A stretch of DNA of 64,000 nt from UBA2965 sp036526135 (GCA_036526135.1 DATCZA010000008.1:62001-126000), one strand, 5' to 3'. Shown: positions 1 through 8,692, numbered from the stretch's first letter. Translations and numbers: made by a program. Notes: generated from the sequence alone by a model not told the origin.

Positions 1-367
1 GAACCGCAGTGGCGAGTTCGACCCAGCGTTCCGCCGGGAAGGTCAGCTCCTCGTCAATCACGTCATCGCCGATGCCGCGTTGATATAGATCCCGACGAAT
101 TCGGACGGGCCCATACCCCTTGCTGAGACGACTGCGAACAAACACCTCCGCGAAGCGCCGGTCGGATTGCAGCCCCTGGTCCTGCAGCGCAGCGACGGCG
201 TCTCCGGCCAACGCCTCGGAAAATCCTTTGACGCGAAGCTTGCGTCGAAGCTCGGCCGCCGAATGCTCCCGGGTGGCGAGCAGCTTGAGGCCTCGGGCAA
301 ACGCCATCTGGAACTGCTCATCGCCCGCGCTGTCCGGCTCCTGAACCGCCTTGTGCTCAATCAACAT
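1..367 (-). CDS. recX: Regulatory protein RecX (partial, C-terminus beyond window)
   Basis: This is the N-terminal 122 residues of a RecX-family protein, a small three-helix-repeat modulator that binds RecA filaments and limits their extension. The ATG at 365-367 begins MLIEHKAVQ. A typical RecX repeat follows, including REHSAAELRRKLRVKGF and later SRLSKGYGPVRIRRDLYQRG. The frame is open to base 1, so the rest of the gene lies outside the window. It starts 32 nt downstream of the recA stop on the same strand, the usual recA-recX order, and so probably shares the SOS-controlled recA transcript. No frameshift is seen in the visible part. Confidence 0.9.
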   Translation of the reverse strand, partial: MLIEHKAVQEPDSAGDEQFQMAFARGLKLLATREHSAAELRRKLRVKGFSEALAGDAVAALQDQGLQSDRRFAEVFVRSRLSKGYGPVRIRRDLYQRGIGDDVIDEELTFPAERWVELATAV

Positions 368-399
368 GCGACCACCGCGCTCCCCGGGGCCTGATTCGT

Positions 400-1488
400 C
401 TACAGCGTTTCCTGGGCCGGCTCGGGAATGACGAGATCCTCGGAACGCTCTCTAACGGGCAGGAGCTGCTCGCGAATCTGGGCTTCGATCTCGGCCGCGA
501 TTTCAGGATTGGACTCGAGGTAGTCGCAGGCGTTCTTCCGTCCCTGCCCGATCCGATCGGACTTGTAGGCATACCAGGCACCCGATTTCTCGACGATGCC
601 CTGCTGCACACCCAACTCCAGGACCTCACCGAGGTGATTGATGCCCTCCCCGTAAAGGATCTGGAACTCGACCTGCCTGAAGGGCGGAGCCACCTTGTTT
701 TTGACCACTTTGACCCGAGTCTCGTTGCCGACCACCTCTTCGCCTTCCTTCACGGCGCCGATCCGGCGGATGTCCAGCCGCACCGACGAGTAAAATTTCA
801 GCGCGTTCCCGCCGGTGGTGGTTTCCGGAGAACCGAACATGACCCCGATCTTCATACGAATCTGATTGATGAAGATGACCAGGGTGTTCGACTGCTTGAT
901 GTTGCCCGTCATCTTTCGAAGCGCCTGGCTCATCAGACGAGCCTGCAGGCCGACGTGGGCATCCCCCATTTCCCCTTCGATCTCCGCCTTGGGGGTCAGT
1001 GCCGCCACGGAGTCGATGACCACCACGTCCACGGCTCCGGAACGGACGATCATGTCGCAGATTTCCAGAGCCTGCTCGCCGGTATCCGGCTGGGATACCA
1101 GCAGATTGTCCGTATCGACACCGAGCGCATCGGCGTAGATGGGGTCGAGGGCGTGCTCCGCGTCGATGAAAGCGCAGGTGCCGCCGGCCTTTTGAGCCTC
1201 GGCAATGACCTGGAGGGTGAGCGTCGTCTTACCTGACGACTCCGGACCGTAGATCTCGACCACCCGGCCCCTTGGCAGACCGCCGATACCCAGAGCAATG
1301 TCTAGCCCCAGCGAGCCCGTTGGGATCGCCGGTATGGCGACCAGCTCCCGATCTCCAAGCCGCATCATCGAGCCTTTGCCGAACTGGCGCTCGATCTGCG
1401 CCAGCGCCGCGGACAGCGCCCGGGATCTCTGCGGATCCTGCTGGGAATCCGCCTGCGAATCTTTGCGGTTGGACTGCTCGTTGGCCAT
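400..1488 (-). CDS. recA: Recombinase RecA
   Basis: RecA is the ATP-dependent strand-exchange protein and the co-protease for LexA self-cleavage. The 362-residue product has the Walker A motif GPESSGKT at residues 81-88. It also carries the L2-region sequence NQIRMKIGVMFG and the family block ALKFYSSVRLD. The N-terminus before the core is about ten residues longer than in E. coli and rich in Ser, Gln and Asp. The ATG at 1486-1488 follows a good Shine-Dalgarno (CAGGAGAG). A LexA box and promoter lie directly upstream, and recX follows downstream. cinA, which often sits between recA and mutS, is absent; mutS diverges instead. Confidence 0.98.
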   Translation of the reverse strand: MANEQSNRKDSQADSQQDPQRSRALSAALAQIERQFGKGSMMRLGDRELVAIPAIPTGSLGLDIALGIGGLPRGRVVEIYGPESSGKTTLTLQVIAEAQKAGGTCAFIDAEHALDPIYADALGVDTDNLLVSQPDTGEQALEICDMIVRSGAVDVVVIDSVAALTPKAEIEGEMGDAHVGLQARLMSQALRKMTGNIKQSNTLVIFINQIRMKIGVMFGSPETTTGGNALKFYSSVRLDIRRIGAVKEGEEVVGNETRVKVVKNKVAPPFRQVEFQILYGEGINHLGEVLELGVQQGIVEKSGAWYAYKSDRIGQGRKNACDYLESNPEIAAEIEAQIREQLLPVRERSEDLVIPEPAQETL

Positions 1489-1516
1489 GAATCTCTCCTG
1501 CGGGGTTAACGGACGG

Positions 1517-1536
1517 TACTGTATATATAATCAGTA
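1517..1536 (-). promoter_or_regulatory. LexA (SOS) box of recA
   Basis: A 20-bp site with perfect outer arms TACTG and CAGTA around an alternating TATATATAAT core matches the gammaproteobacterial LexA operator. It lies 28 bp upstream of the recA start codon and overlaps the predicted -10 element, as expected for repression by LexA. Confidence 0.88.
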
Positions 1537-1546
1537 TTGATGGCAA
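1518..1546 (-). promoter_or_regulatory. Predicted sigma-70 promoter of recA
   Basis: On the minus strand, TTGCCA (1541-1546) and TACAGT (1518-1523) are separated by 17 bp. The -10 hexamer and most of the spacer fall inside the LexA box, so LexA binding would block RNA polymerase. This is inferred from sequence only. Confidence 0.6.
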
Positions 1547-1621
1547 CCGCTCGAAGGGCCCTTCTATACGTTCTCGCACATGCCCTTGAGACATCTCGGA
1601 GCCACAGAGAATAATAGGTTC

Positions 1622-4189
1622 ATGAACACGGGATCCAAGACCAACCACACGCCGATGATGCAGCAGTACCTGAGCATCAAGGCCCGGCATCCGGACGACC
1701 TGCTGTTCTACCGCATGGGCGATTTCTACGAGCTTTTCTACGAGGATGCCGAGCGCGCAGCCGAGCTGCTGGACATCACGCTCACTGCCCGTGGCCAGTC
1801 GGCGGGCAAGCCGATACCCATGTGTGGCGTGCCCTACCACGCGGCTGACGGGTACCTCGCCCGGTTGGTGCGCCAGGGCGTGCGGGTGGCCATCTGCGAG
1901 CAGATCGGCGACCCGGCCACCAGCAAGGGACCGGTGGCCAGAGAGGTCCAGAGAATAGTCACCCCCGGCACCCTCACCGAGGAGGCTCTCCAGGACGCCC
2001 GACGCGACAGCATCCTCATGGCCATCAATCCGGGCCCGGACGAGGTCTACGGCCTGGCGCTGTTGAACCTTGCGGCCGGCAGGCTGCAGGTCGCAGAGGT
2101 GCGGACCCGCCCGCTGCTGGCAGCCGAGGTGGCCCGCAGCGATCCGAGCGAGATCTTGGCCGTCGACGAGTTGCCCGAAGCGGTCACCGGACAGCGCCAC
2201 CTGACGCGGCGCGATCCGCTGGAGTTCGACACCGATCTCGGCCGGGCCAAGCTGACCAGACACTTCGCGACGCGCTCCCTGGAGGGCTTCGACGTCCCCG
2301 AGGACTCGCCCATGGTGGGCGCCGCGGCCGCCGTGCTCGAGTACGCAAAGTCCTCGCAGTGTCGCGATCTGGCGTTCATCGACGCCATGCATCGCGTGGC
2401 TGCGGACGATGTGGTCGTGCTGGATCCGCACTCACGGCGCAATCTGGAAATCGATCGGCGCGTGGACGGCAGCGAGGAGAACACGCTTTTCGCTCTGTTC
2501 AACACGACGCAAACGCCCATGGGAGCACGCCTGCTGCGAAGCTGGCTCGCCGGGCCCAGCCGCAACGCCCACACCGTCGAAGCGCGCCAGGCCTCGGTCG
2601 AAAGCCTGCTGGGTGCGGACAACGACAACCTGCGCCGACTGCTCAAGGAGGTCGGCGACCTGGAGCGAATCGTCGCCCGGGTGGCGCTGGGTTCGGCGAC
2701 GCCGCGCGACCTGTCACGGCTGCGCACGGGCCTGGGACAGGTGCCGGACGTGAAAGACTTCCTGCAGACGCTCGAAGCCCCCCGGCTCGCCGATCTGATG
2801 GCTCGCCTGCCCGACTTCAATGACGAGGTCGAGCTGCTCGGGACCGCGATCGTCGAGGCGCCTCCGGCCACGATTCGAGATGGCGGCGTGATCGCCTCCG
2901 GCTACGACGCCCAACTCGATAGCCTGCGGAATTTGAGTGACAACGCCGCCGGCTGGCTGGCCGATCTCGAGCTGCGCGAGCGGGAGCGGACGGGCATCGC
3001 GACCCTGAAGGTCGGCTACAACCGGGTCCACGGCTACTACATCGAGACGAGCCGCGCGGCCGGCAACGAGGTTCCGGCCGAGTACGTCCGCAGACAGACC
3101 CTGAAAAACGCCGAGCGCTACATTACCCCGGAGCTCAAACAGTTCGAGGACGAAGCGCTCACCAGCCAGGCACGAGCGCTCAAGCTTGAAAAGCAGCTGT
3201 ACCAGAACCTGCTGGAGCACCTGGGCGCAAGAGCCGGCGGTTTGCGCGATGCCGCGGCCATCCTCGCGGAGCTGGACGTGCTCTCGTGCTTCGCCGAGCG
3301 CGCAAGCGCCCTGAGGCTGGTGCGACCCGAGTTCTCGGCGGACCCCATCATCGACATCAGGCAGGGCCGCCATCCGCTCGTCGAGCAGGCGAGCGCAAAG
3401 CCCTTCGTAGCCAACGACCTCTCGCTGGGTGAGAAGGTACGGATGCTCATCGTGACGGGGCCCAACATGGGCGGCAAGTCTACGTACATGAGGCAATCGG
3501 CCCTCATCGTGCTGCTCGCTTTCGCCGGCAGCTACGTCCCGGCCGAAGCCGCGCGGCTAGGCCCCATCGACCGCATCTTCACCCGCATCGGCGCGGCCGA
3601 CGACCTCGCCGGCGGTCGCTCTACCTTCATGGTGGAGATGACCGAAACCGCGAACATTCTGAGAAACGCCACGCCGCGCAGCCTCGTCCTGCTCGACGAG
3701 ATCGGTCGCGGGACCAGCACGTATGACGGGCTGGCACTGGCCTGGGCAACCGCCGAGCATCTGGCCCGGGAAACGGGCGCGTTCACCCTGTTCGCAACGC
3801 ACTACTTCGAGCTGACGGAGCTGCCCGAGGAGCTTTCCCAGTGCCGCAACGTTCATCTGACCGCTGCTGAGCACGACGGGAAGATCGTCTTCCTGCACAG
3901 CGTCGAGCCAGGGCCCGCCAGCCAGAGCTACGGTGTGCAGGTGGCCCGACTTGCCGGCGTGCCCAACGAGGTCATCGCCCGCGCGCGAACTCGCCTGCAG
4001 TCGCTGGAGCAACAGCAGGCAGAGCGTATCGCGCAGCAACCCGATCTCTTCGAGGGACAATCCGCGGAACCCGAGGCGCCGAGTCCCCTCGAAGCGAGGC
4101 TGTCCGAGCTGGACGTAGACGGGTTGAGCCCTCGGGAAGCCCTCGCGCTGCTCTACGAACTCAAGGGTTTGGCGTCCCCCGATAGCTGA
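1622..4189 (+). CDS. mutS: DNA mismatch repair ATPase MutS
   Basis: MutS recognises mismatches and small loops and, with MutL, starts strand-directed repair. The 855-residue product has the Phe-x-Glu mismatch wedge in GDFYELF (Phe35, Glu37). The clamp and lever domains follow, then the C-terminal ABC ATPase with Walker A GPNMGGKST near residue 615 and Walker B LVLLDEIGRGTST. The C-terminus ends in the usual helix-turn-helix dimer segment (LSPREALALLYELKGL). The ATG at 1622 is preferred because it gives the usual family length (E. coli 853). An in-frame ATG at 1580 would add 14 unconserved residues. The gene diverges from recA and is followed by fdxA. Confidence 0.97.
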   Translation: MNTGSKTNHTPMMQQYLSIKARHPDDLLFYRMGDFYELFYEDAERAAELLDITLTARGQSAGKPIPMCGVPYHAADGYLARLVRQGVRVAICEQIGDPATSKGPVAREVQRIVTPGTLTEEALQDARRDSILMAINPGPDEVYGLALLNLAAGRLQVAEVRTRPLLAAEVARSDPSEILAVDELPEAVTGQRHLTRRDPLEFDTDLGRAKLTRHFATRSLEGFDVPEDSPMVGAAAAVLEYAKSSQCRDLAFIDAMHRVAADDVVVLDPHSRRNLEIDRRVDGSEENTLFALFNTTQTPMGARLLRSWLAGPSRNAHTVEARQASVESLLGADNDNLRRLLKEVGDLERIVARVALGSATPRDLSRLRTGLGQVPDVKDFLQTLEAPRLADLMARLPDFNDEVELLGTAIVEAPPATIRDGGVIASGYDAQLDSLRNLSDNAAGWLADLELRERERTGIATLKVGYNRVHGYYIETSRAAGNEVPAEYVRRQTLKNAERYITPELKQFEDEALTSQARALKLEKQLYQNLLEHLGARAGGLRDAAAILAELDVLSCFAERASALRLVRPEFSADPIIDIRQGRHPLVEQASAKPFVANDLSLGEKVRMLIVTGPNMGGKSTYMRQSALIVLLAFAGSYVPAEAARLGPIDRIFTRIGAADDLAGGRSTFMVEMTETANILRNATPRSLVLLDEIGRGTSTYDGLALAWATAEHLARETGAFTLFATHYFELTELPEELSQCRNVHLTAAEHDGKIVFLHSVEPGPASQSYGVQVARLAGVPNEVIARARTRLQSLEQQQAERIAQQPDLFEGQSAEPEAPSPLEARLSELDVDGLSPREALALLYELKGLASPDS

Positions 4190-4200
4190 CGGGCGCCCGC

Positions 4201-4228
4201 TCGACAGGGGATCGAATATGGTTAGAAT
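4201..4228 (+). promoter_or_regulatory. Predicted fdxA promoter
   Basis: TCGACA (4201-4206) and TAGAAT (4223-4228) are 16 bp apart in the short mutS-fdxA gap, about 55 bp before the fdxA start. A good Shine-Dalgarno, AGGAAGG, lies at 4268-4274. This is a motif match only. Confidence 0.4.
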
Positions 4229-4282
4229 ACGGTCCCTTCGCAGACCCGAAACACCAACTTACCCGACAGGAAGGCAATACAG

Positions 4283-4606
4283 ATGACGTTCGTCATTGGG
4301 GAAAACTGCATCAAGTGCAAGCTCACAGACTGCGTTGAGGTATGCCCGGTAGACTGCTTCTACGAAGGGCCAAACATGCTCGTCATCCATCCGGACGAAT
4401 GCATCGACTGCGCCCTTTGCGAGCCCGAATGCCCGGTGGATGCCATTTACTCGGAAGACGAGCTTCCCGAGGATCAGCAGGACTTCCTGGAGATCAACCG
4501 CGAGCAGGCCGAGCTGTGGCCGAACATCACCGAGAAGAAGGATCCTGCGGAAGACTACGAGGACTGGATCGGCAAACCCGACAAGCGCCATCTCCTCGAA
4601 CGCTGA
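4283..4606 (+). CDS. fdxA: Seven-iron ferredoxin FdxA ([3Fe-4S][4Fe-4S])
   Basis: This is a soluble low-potential electron carrier of the Azotobacter ferredoxin I type, 107 residues. Cysteines at 9, 12, 17, 21 and 25 and at 40, 43, 46 and 50 reproduce the family spacing shifted by one residue. By homology C9, C17 and C50 hold the 3Fe cluster and C21, C40, C43 and C46 hold the 4Fe cluster. C12 and C25 match the extra cysteines of ferredoxin I. The acidic C-terminal half (DELPEDQQDFLEI) is typical. It has its own likely promoter and SD. In Pseudomonas fdxA also sits beside mutS, but rpoS normally follows; here the next gene is a convergent DUF368 gene only 16 nt away. Confidence 0.95.
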   Translation: MTFVIGENCIKCKLTDCVEVCPVDCFYEGPNMLVIHPDECIDCALCEPECPVDAIYSEDELPEDQQDFLEINREQAELWPNITEKKDPAEDYEDWIGKPDKRHLLER

Positions 4607-4622
4607 CCGATTCGGCCTGCGT

Positions 4623-5495
4623 CTACTCCAGCCTGGACAACAGCCAGAGGGCCAATGCGCCCGCAGCGGCCGCAGCAACCGCCCACAGTTCCAGACTCGC
4701 CTGACCCGTCACCGCAGCATACTCGGCCGGCGTCAGCAGGGTGCCGCCTTGGGCCCAGGGCCACAGGCGCACCAGCGAGCCCGCCATGAATCCCGTCAGT
4801 AGAGAAAGCAACGGCTCGCGCCAGTAGGAGAGCAGCCACTCCAGCGCCCGGGCGAAGATCATCAGCCCGGTGGCACATCCGAGACCCAGACTCGTGAGCA
4901 CCACCCAGTCGAACCCGTTCAGCGCCTCGATGACGGGCTCATAGAGCCCGAGAATCAGCAGGATGAAGCTACCCGAGATAGCGGGGAGCAGCCATGCAGA
5001 GATGGCGATCATCCCGGCAAAGAAGAAGACCCAAACGGCCCCTTGGGCGGGCAACGGGTCGACGAGCAGGAGCGATGCCCCGGCAGCGAGCCCGATGGTG
5101 CCGTACACGGCAAGCGTACGCGTCGGGCGACCGCGGCCGATCTGGAACACCGAAGCGGCGATGAGCCCGAAGAAGAAAGCCCAGACCAGGGTCGGCACCA
5201 CGTCGAGCCAGTAGCCGATGAGCCGGGCGAAGAGCAGAACGCTGGCAGCCATACCCGCCACCAGCACGGCCAGAAACCCCAGATTGTGCTGCTGCCAGAA
5301 CGCAACCGGTCCTGCGGTCACGAGCAGACGCGCGGAAGCGGGCCTGAACCCGGCCAGGGTGGTCACGAGCTCGTGGTAGATGCCCGTGATGAAGGCAATG
5401 GTGCCTCCGGACACACCGGGAACCACCTCGGCGACGCCCATGGCCATGCCGCGCGCGAAGAGACCGCTCCACTGACGGGCGCCGCGGGCGCTCAC
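4623..5495 (-). CDS. DUF368 polytopic membrane protein (PopT-like putative undecaprenyl-phosphate translocase)
   Basis: This 290-residue hydrophobic protein has about eight membrane segments. The N-terminal signature GVAEVVPGVSGGTIAFITGIY identifies the DUF368 family (shown here by its parts GVAEVVPG and VSGGTIAF). A second matching half, LLPAISGSFILLILGLYEP, repeats the P-x-x-SG pattern. Family members (PopT) have been linked to recycling undecaprenyl phosphate across the inner membrane in bacteria such as Vibrio cholerae; that role is inferred here. The gene starts on GTG, 10 nt after the pcm stop, and is last in the eno-ftsB-truD-pcm run. It sits where nlpD and rpoS are found in relatives. 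Confidence 0.85.
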   Translation of the reverse strand: MSARGARQWSGLFARGMAMGVAEVVPGVSGGTIAFITGIYHELVTTLAGFRPASARLLVTAGPVAFWQQHNLGFLAVLVAGMAASVLLFARLIGYWLDVVPTLVWAFFFGLIAASVFQIGRGRPTRTLAVYGTIGLAAGASLLLVDPLPAQGAVWVFFFAGMIAISAWLLPAISGSFILLILGLYEPVIEALNGFDWVVLTSLGLGCATGLMIFARALEWLLSYWREPLLSLLTGFMAGSLVRLWPWAQGGTLLTPAEYAAVTGQASLELWAVAAAAAGALALWLLSRLE

Positions 5496-5505
5496 GCTGC
5501 GACCC

Positions 5506-6171
5506 TCATAGCAGGCCCTTGACCAGCGGCACGAAGCGTACGTGCCTCACCGTGTCCACGTTGACGCCGGTGGCAGTGCGATCGTAAACGCGCAGTTCCT
5601 GCACGCCACCGCCGCCCACGGGCACCACCATCCTCCCGCCTTCCGCCAGCTGATCCAGCAGAGCTTCCGGAACCTGCCGCGGTGCTGCCGTCACGAGAAT
5701 GCCGTCGAACGGTGCTTCCTCCGGCCATCCTTCGTAACCGTCGCCATGGCGGTACCTGACCGATTCCAGCCCCATGGCCTTCAAGCGCTCTTCGGCGCGG
5801 GCGAGCAGCGGCCCGAGACGCTCGACGGTGAAGACCCGGCGAACGCGCCGGCTCGATCGCAGCACGGCCGTCTGGTATCCGGACCCGGTCCCTACTTCCA
5901 GAACCCGCGCACGTGGCGCGTTCAGCAGCGTGGAGGTCATGAAGGCGACGACGAAGGGCTGCGAGATGGTCTGCCCGTGGCCGATGGGCAGGGCCGAATC
6001 CTCGTACGCGCGGTGGGACAGCGCTTCGTCCACGAAGATGTGCCGGGGCACGTGGCCGATCAGGTCGAGTATTTCCTGATCGACGATGCCGTGCTCGGCC
6101 AGTCGCTGCACGAGCCGATCCCGGGTGCGCTGAGAGGTCATGCCGATGCCGACCAGATCGTAGCCCGTCAC
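5506..6171 (-). CDS. pcm: Protein-L-isoaspartate O-methyltransferase
   Basis: Pcm methylates isoaspartyl residues with S-adenosylmethionine and so starts repair of age-damaged proteins. The 221-residue product has the SAM-binding motif VLEVGTGSGYQTAV and the upstream substrate-site segment GHGQTISQPFVVAFM that define the family. It ends with the typical RFVPLVKGLL. The start is GTG at 6169-6171 inside a GTGA overlap with the truD stop, so translation is probably coupled. In most gammaproteobacteria surE separates truD and pcm; here surE is absent. An in-frame ATG 10 codons further in (MTSQRTRD) is an alternative start. Confidence 0.95.
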   Translation of the reverse strand: MTGYDLVGIGMTSQRTRDRLVQRLAEHGIVDQEILDLIGHVPRHIFVDEALSHRAYEDSALPIGHGQTISQPFVVAFMTSTLLNAPRARVLEVGTGSGYQTAVLRSSRRVRRVFTVERLGPLLARAEERLKAMGLESVRYRHGDGYEGWPEEAPFDGILVTAAPRQVPEALLDQLAEGGRMVVPVGGGGVQELRVYDRTATGVNVDTVRHVRFVPLVKGLL

Positions 6172-7133
6172 GACGCCGGTGCTCCATCCGTGGCCTCGCC
6201 CAGCTCGAAAGCCTCGCGCAGCAGGCTGGTCGCATATCCGCCAGGGGGCAGTTCGAAGCCGAGGCGCACAGCCTCGTCTTCCTCCGCCACCCAGGCGTTC
6301 TGCGGCAACAGCACCAGGGATCGCCTGGCCTGATCCACCCCCGCATGCTCGAGGCCGTCTAGCACATCCGCGAACGGGGCGAGCGCGGCGCTCTCCGCCG
6401 CCAGGGCCACGCCGCTGGTCGCAGACCGACCCCGGCCCCAGAGGGGGGCTGTGGGCATTCCGTCCAGATCCACGTCGCCCGGGAGCAGTGCCCGCCAGGT
6501 TTTCTCCTGCACCCGCCGGGCCAGAACCGCGTTGAAGAGCAGGCTGCGGAGCACGGACAGGTAGAGACCCCTCCTGAACGGCGAGATGGACCGGCGGCGG
6601 CGTACGGGAAGCCAGGCTAGGGCGCGATCGAGATTGTCGCCTCCAAAACGCTGGGGCCCGAAGTAGTTCGGCGCTCCCGACTCGAAGACGCGCCCGAGGC
6701 GGTCGCGCCAGTCGTCACCGGACACCTCGCGCAACCGGATCTCGAACCGGTTTCCGGCGAGCTCACCCCGACGAAGCTTGCGCTCATCACGACCTGCGGC
6801 AAGCACGACCACGCCGCCCCGTTCCGCCACCTCGGGGCCGAGAGACGTGCGCACGCTCAACCACTGACGGGCAACGGCGCGCTTGTCCTTCATTCCGGCA
6901 TAGCCCACATCCACGGCCGCGACCCCGTAAAGCTCGGCCAGACGACGGGCCACCTGCCGCGTTTCCAAGAGGCGCTTCTCCACGTGGAGGTAGAGATGCT
7001 CGCCCGCGCCGCTCGGCGCCGCGGCTCGCAGCTCGTCGACCAGGAAGTCTTCCGGAGTCGCCTTGACACGGGCCTTGGCCCGCTTTCCCGGTACGGCCAA
7101 GGGCAGACGGCCGAAATGCGGATCAATCGTCAT
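6168..7133 (-). CDS. truD: tRNA pseudouridine(13) synthase TruD
   Basis: TruD makes pseudouridine at position 13 of tRNA-Glu. The 321-residue product contains the family motif YAGMKDKRAVARQWLSV with the catalytic Asp in GMKDK near residue 80. It also has the conserved GNRFEIRLRE and PNYFGPQRFG segments. The ATG at 7131-7133 overlaps the end of ftsB by 11 nt, and the stop overlaps pcm by 4 nt. In E. coli and Pseudomonas, ispD and ispF lie between ftsB and truD. Here there is no room for them. Confidence 0.95.
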   Translation of the reverse strand: MTIDPHFGRLPLAVPGKRAKARVKATPEDFLVDELRAAAPSGAGEHLYLHVEKRLLETRQVARRLAELYGVAAVDVGYAGMKDKRAVARQWLSVRTSLGPEVAERGGVVVLAAGRDERKLRRGELAGNRFEIRLREVSGDDWRDRLGRVFESGAPNYFGPQRFGGDNLDRALAWLPVRRRRSISPFRRGLYLSVLRSLLFNAVLARRVQEKTWRALLPGDVDLDGMPTAPLWGRGRSATSGVALAAESAALAPFADVLDGLEHAGVDQARRSLVLLPQNAWVAEEDEAVRLGFELPPGGYATSLLREAFELGEATDGAPAS

Positions 7134-7404
7134 CCGGAATCAGATAAAAAGTTTCACCCCGCTTGATCATGCCCAGATCCTTGCGTGCCCGGGCCTCGAG
7201 CGCGTCTACGCCCGTCTTGAGCGCCACCACTTCCGCCGTCAGCAGCTCGTTGCGCCGCGCCAGCTCCGCACCCCGGCGGCGCTGCTCGTCCACCTCGTCC
7301 GCCAGCTCCTGCGCGGCGAAGTAACCAACCTCGCCGAACCATGCCCGGTACTGCAGGAGGGCGACCAGAACGGCCAGAACGACGATGAGCAACCGCGTCG
7401 CCAT
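7123..7404 (-). CDS. ftsB: Cell division protein FtsB
   Basis: FtsB is a single-pass divisome protein that pairs with FtsL and FtsQ through a periplasmic coiled coil. From the ATG at 7402-7404 the product is 93 residues: a membrane helix (LLIVVLAVLVALLQYRAWF), then a charged coiled coil (about residues 30-70), then the conserved ARKDLGMIKRGETFY end. A longer frame to 7446 would add 14 residues overlapping eno and is not needed, since family members are 90-105 residues. It begins 4 nt after the eno stop and its 3' end overlaps truD. Confidence 0.92.
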   Translation of the reverse strand: MATRLLIVVLAVLVALLQYRAWFGEVGYFAAQELADEVDEQRRRGAELARRNELLTAEVVALKTGVDALEARARKDLGMIKRGETFYLIPDDD

Positions 7405-7408
7405 GGGC

Positions 7409-8692
7409 TCAGAGCAGCTCGCCGCGACCGCGGTACTCAGCGGCATCGCCGAGCATCTCCTCGATGCGCAGCAGGCGGTTGTATTTTGCCACCCGATCCG
7501 AACGGCTCAGGGAGCCGGTCTTGATCTGGCCCGCGCCGGTGGCAACGGCCAGATCGGCAATGGTGGTGTCCTCCGTTTCACCCGACCGGTGGGATATCAC
7601 GGTGCGATATCCTGCCTCTTGAGCCATTCTGATCGTGCTGAGGGTTTCGCTCAGAGTCCCGATCTGGTTGAGCTTGATCAGGATCGCGTTTGCCACCCCC
7701 CGGCGTATGCCCTCGGCAAGGATCTCCGTGTTCGTGACGAACAGATCGTCGCCCACGAGCTGAATCCGATCGCCGACCCGATCGGTCAGCGCGCGCCAGC
7801 CGTCCCAGTCGTTCTCGTCCATGCCGTCCTCGATGGAGACCACCGGATAGCGCGCAGTCAGGTCTTCGAGATAGGCGGCGAACTCCTCGCTGGACAGGTC
7901 ACGATGCTCGCCGGCCAGACGGTACTGACCGTCCGCGTAGAACTCCGTGGCAGCGCAATCCAGCGCGAGCGTTACGTCCTTTCCGAGCTCGTACCCGGCG
8001 TCGCTCACTGCTTCGGCGACCACGGCCAGAGCATGCGCGTTCGAGGCCAGGTCCGGAGCGAAGCCGCCTTCGTCCCCGACCGAGGTGGTGAGGCCCCGCG
8101 AGCGCAGCAGCCCCCCCAGGGCGTGAAATACCTCTGCCCCGCAGCGCAGCCCTTCGCGGAACGACCCCATGGAGACCGGCTGCACCATGAACTCCTGGAT
8201 GTCCACGTTGTTGTCCGCATGGGCGCCGCCATTGAGGATGTTCATCATGGGCAGCGGCATGCGCATCGCGACACCACCGAAGAGATCGTTGATGTGCTCG
8301 AAGAGCGCCTGGTTCTTGGCCGCTGCCGCCGCTTTCGCGGCCGCCAGGGACACCGCAAGCAACCCGTTTGCGCCGAGCCTGCCCTTGTTTGGCGTCCCGT
8401 CGAGCTCGCAAAGCAGTGCGTCGATCGCCTCCTGGTCGGCCGGGTCGACGCCTGCCAACGCCTTGGCAACCTCCCCGTTTACGGCCCCAACCGCGTTCAG
8501 CACGCCCCTGCCAAGATACCGGGATGCATCGCCGTCGCGCAGCTCGAGCGCCTCTCTGGACCCTGTGGACGCCCCGGAGGGAGCGCAGGCGGAGCCCATG
8601 AAGCCGTCGTCGGTGACGACGTCGGCCTGCACCGTGGGGTTACCCCGCGAATCGAGAATCTCGCGGCCAATTACCGCCGCAATTCTGCTCAT
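7409..8692 (-). CDS. eno: Enolase (phosphopyruvate hydratase)
   Basis: Enolase interconverts 2-phosphoglycerate and phosphoenolpyruvate in glycolysis and gluconeogenesis, and in many proteobacteria is also part of the RNA degradosome. The 427-residue product has the N-terminal REILDSRGNPTVQADV, the metal-binding SIEDGMDENDW, the catalytic-lysine segment LIKLNQIGT and the signature SHRSGETEDT. Length is normal for the family. It lies 3 nt downstream of kdsA and just upstream of ftsB, the usual kdsA-eno-ftsB order, so these genes are probably co-transcribed. Confidence 0.98.
   Translation of the reverse strand: MSRIAAVIGREILDSRGNPTVQADVVTDDGFMGSACAPSGASTGSREALELRDGDASRYLGRGVLNAVGAVNGEVAKALAGVDPADQEAIDALLCELDGTPNKGRLGANGLLAVSLAAAKAAAAAKNQALFEHINDLFGGVAMRMPLPMMNILNGGAHADNNVDIQEFMVQPVSMGSFREGLRCGAEVFHALGGLLRSRGLTTSVGDEGGFAPDLASNAHALAVVAEAVSDAGYELGKDVTLALDCAATEFYADGQYRLAGEHRDLSSEEFAAYLEDLTARYPVVSIEDGMDENDWDGWRALTDRVGDRIQLVGDDLFVTNTEILAEGIRRGVANAILIKLNQIGTLSETLSTIRMAQEAGYRTVISHRSGETEDTTIADLAVATGAGQIKTGSLSRSDRVAKYNRLLRIEEMLGDAAEYRGRGELL

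Noticed and set aside
1229..2431. 400-codon open frame on the minus strand
   Set aside because: It lies opposite mutS and in another frame of recA, both strongly conserved. The product has no recognisable motif; GC-rich codon use opens such frames.
4190..4200. GGGCGCCC palindrome after mutS as a terminator
   Set aside because: The stem has no loop and no T run follows.
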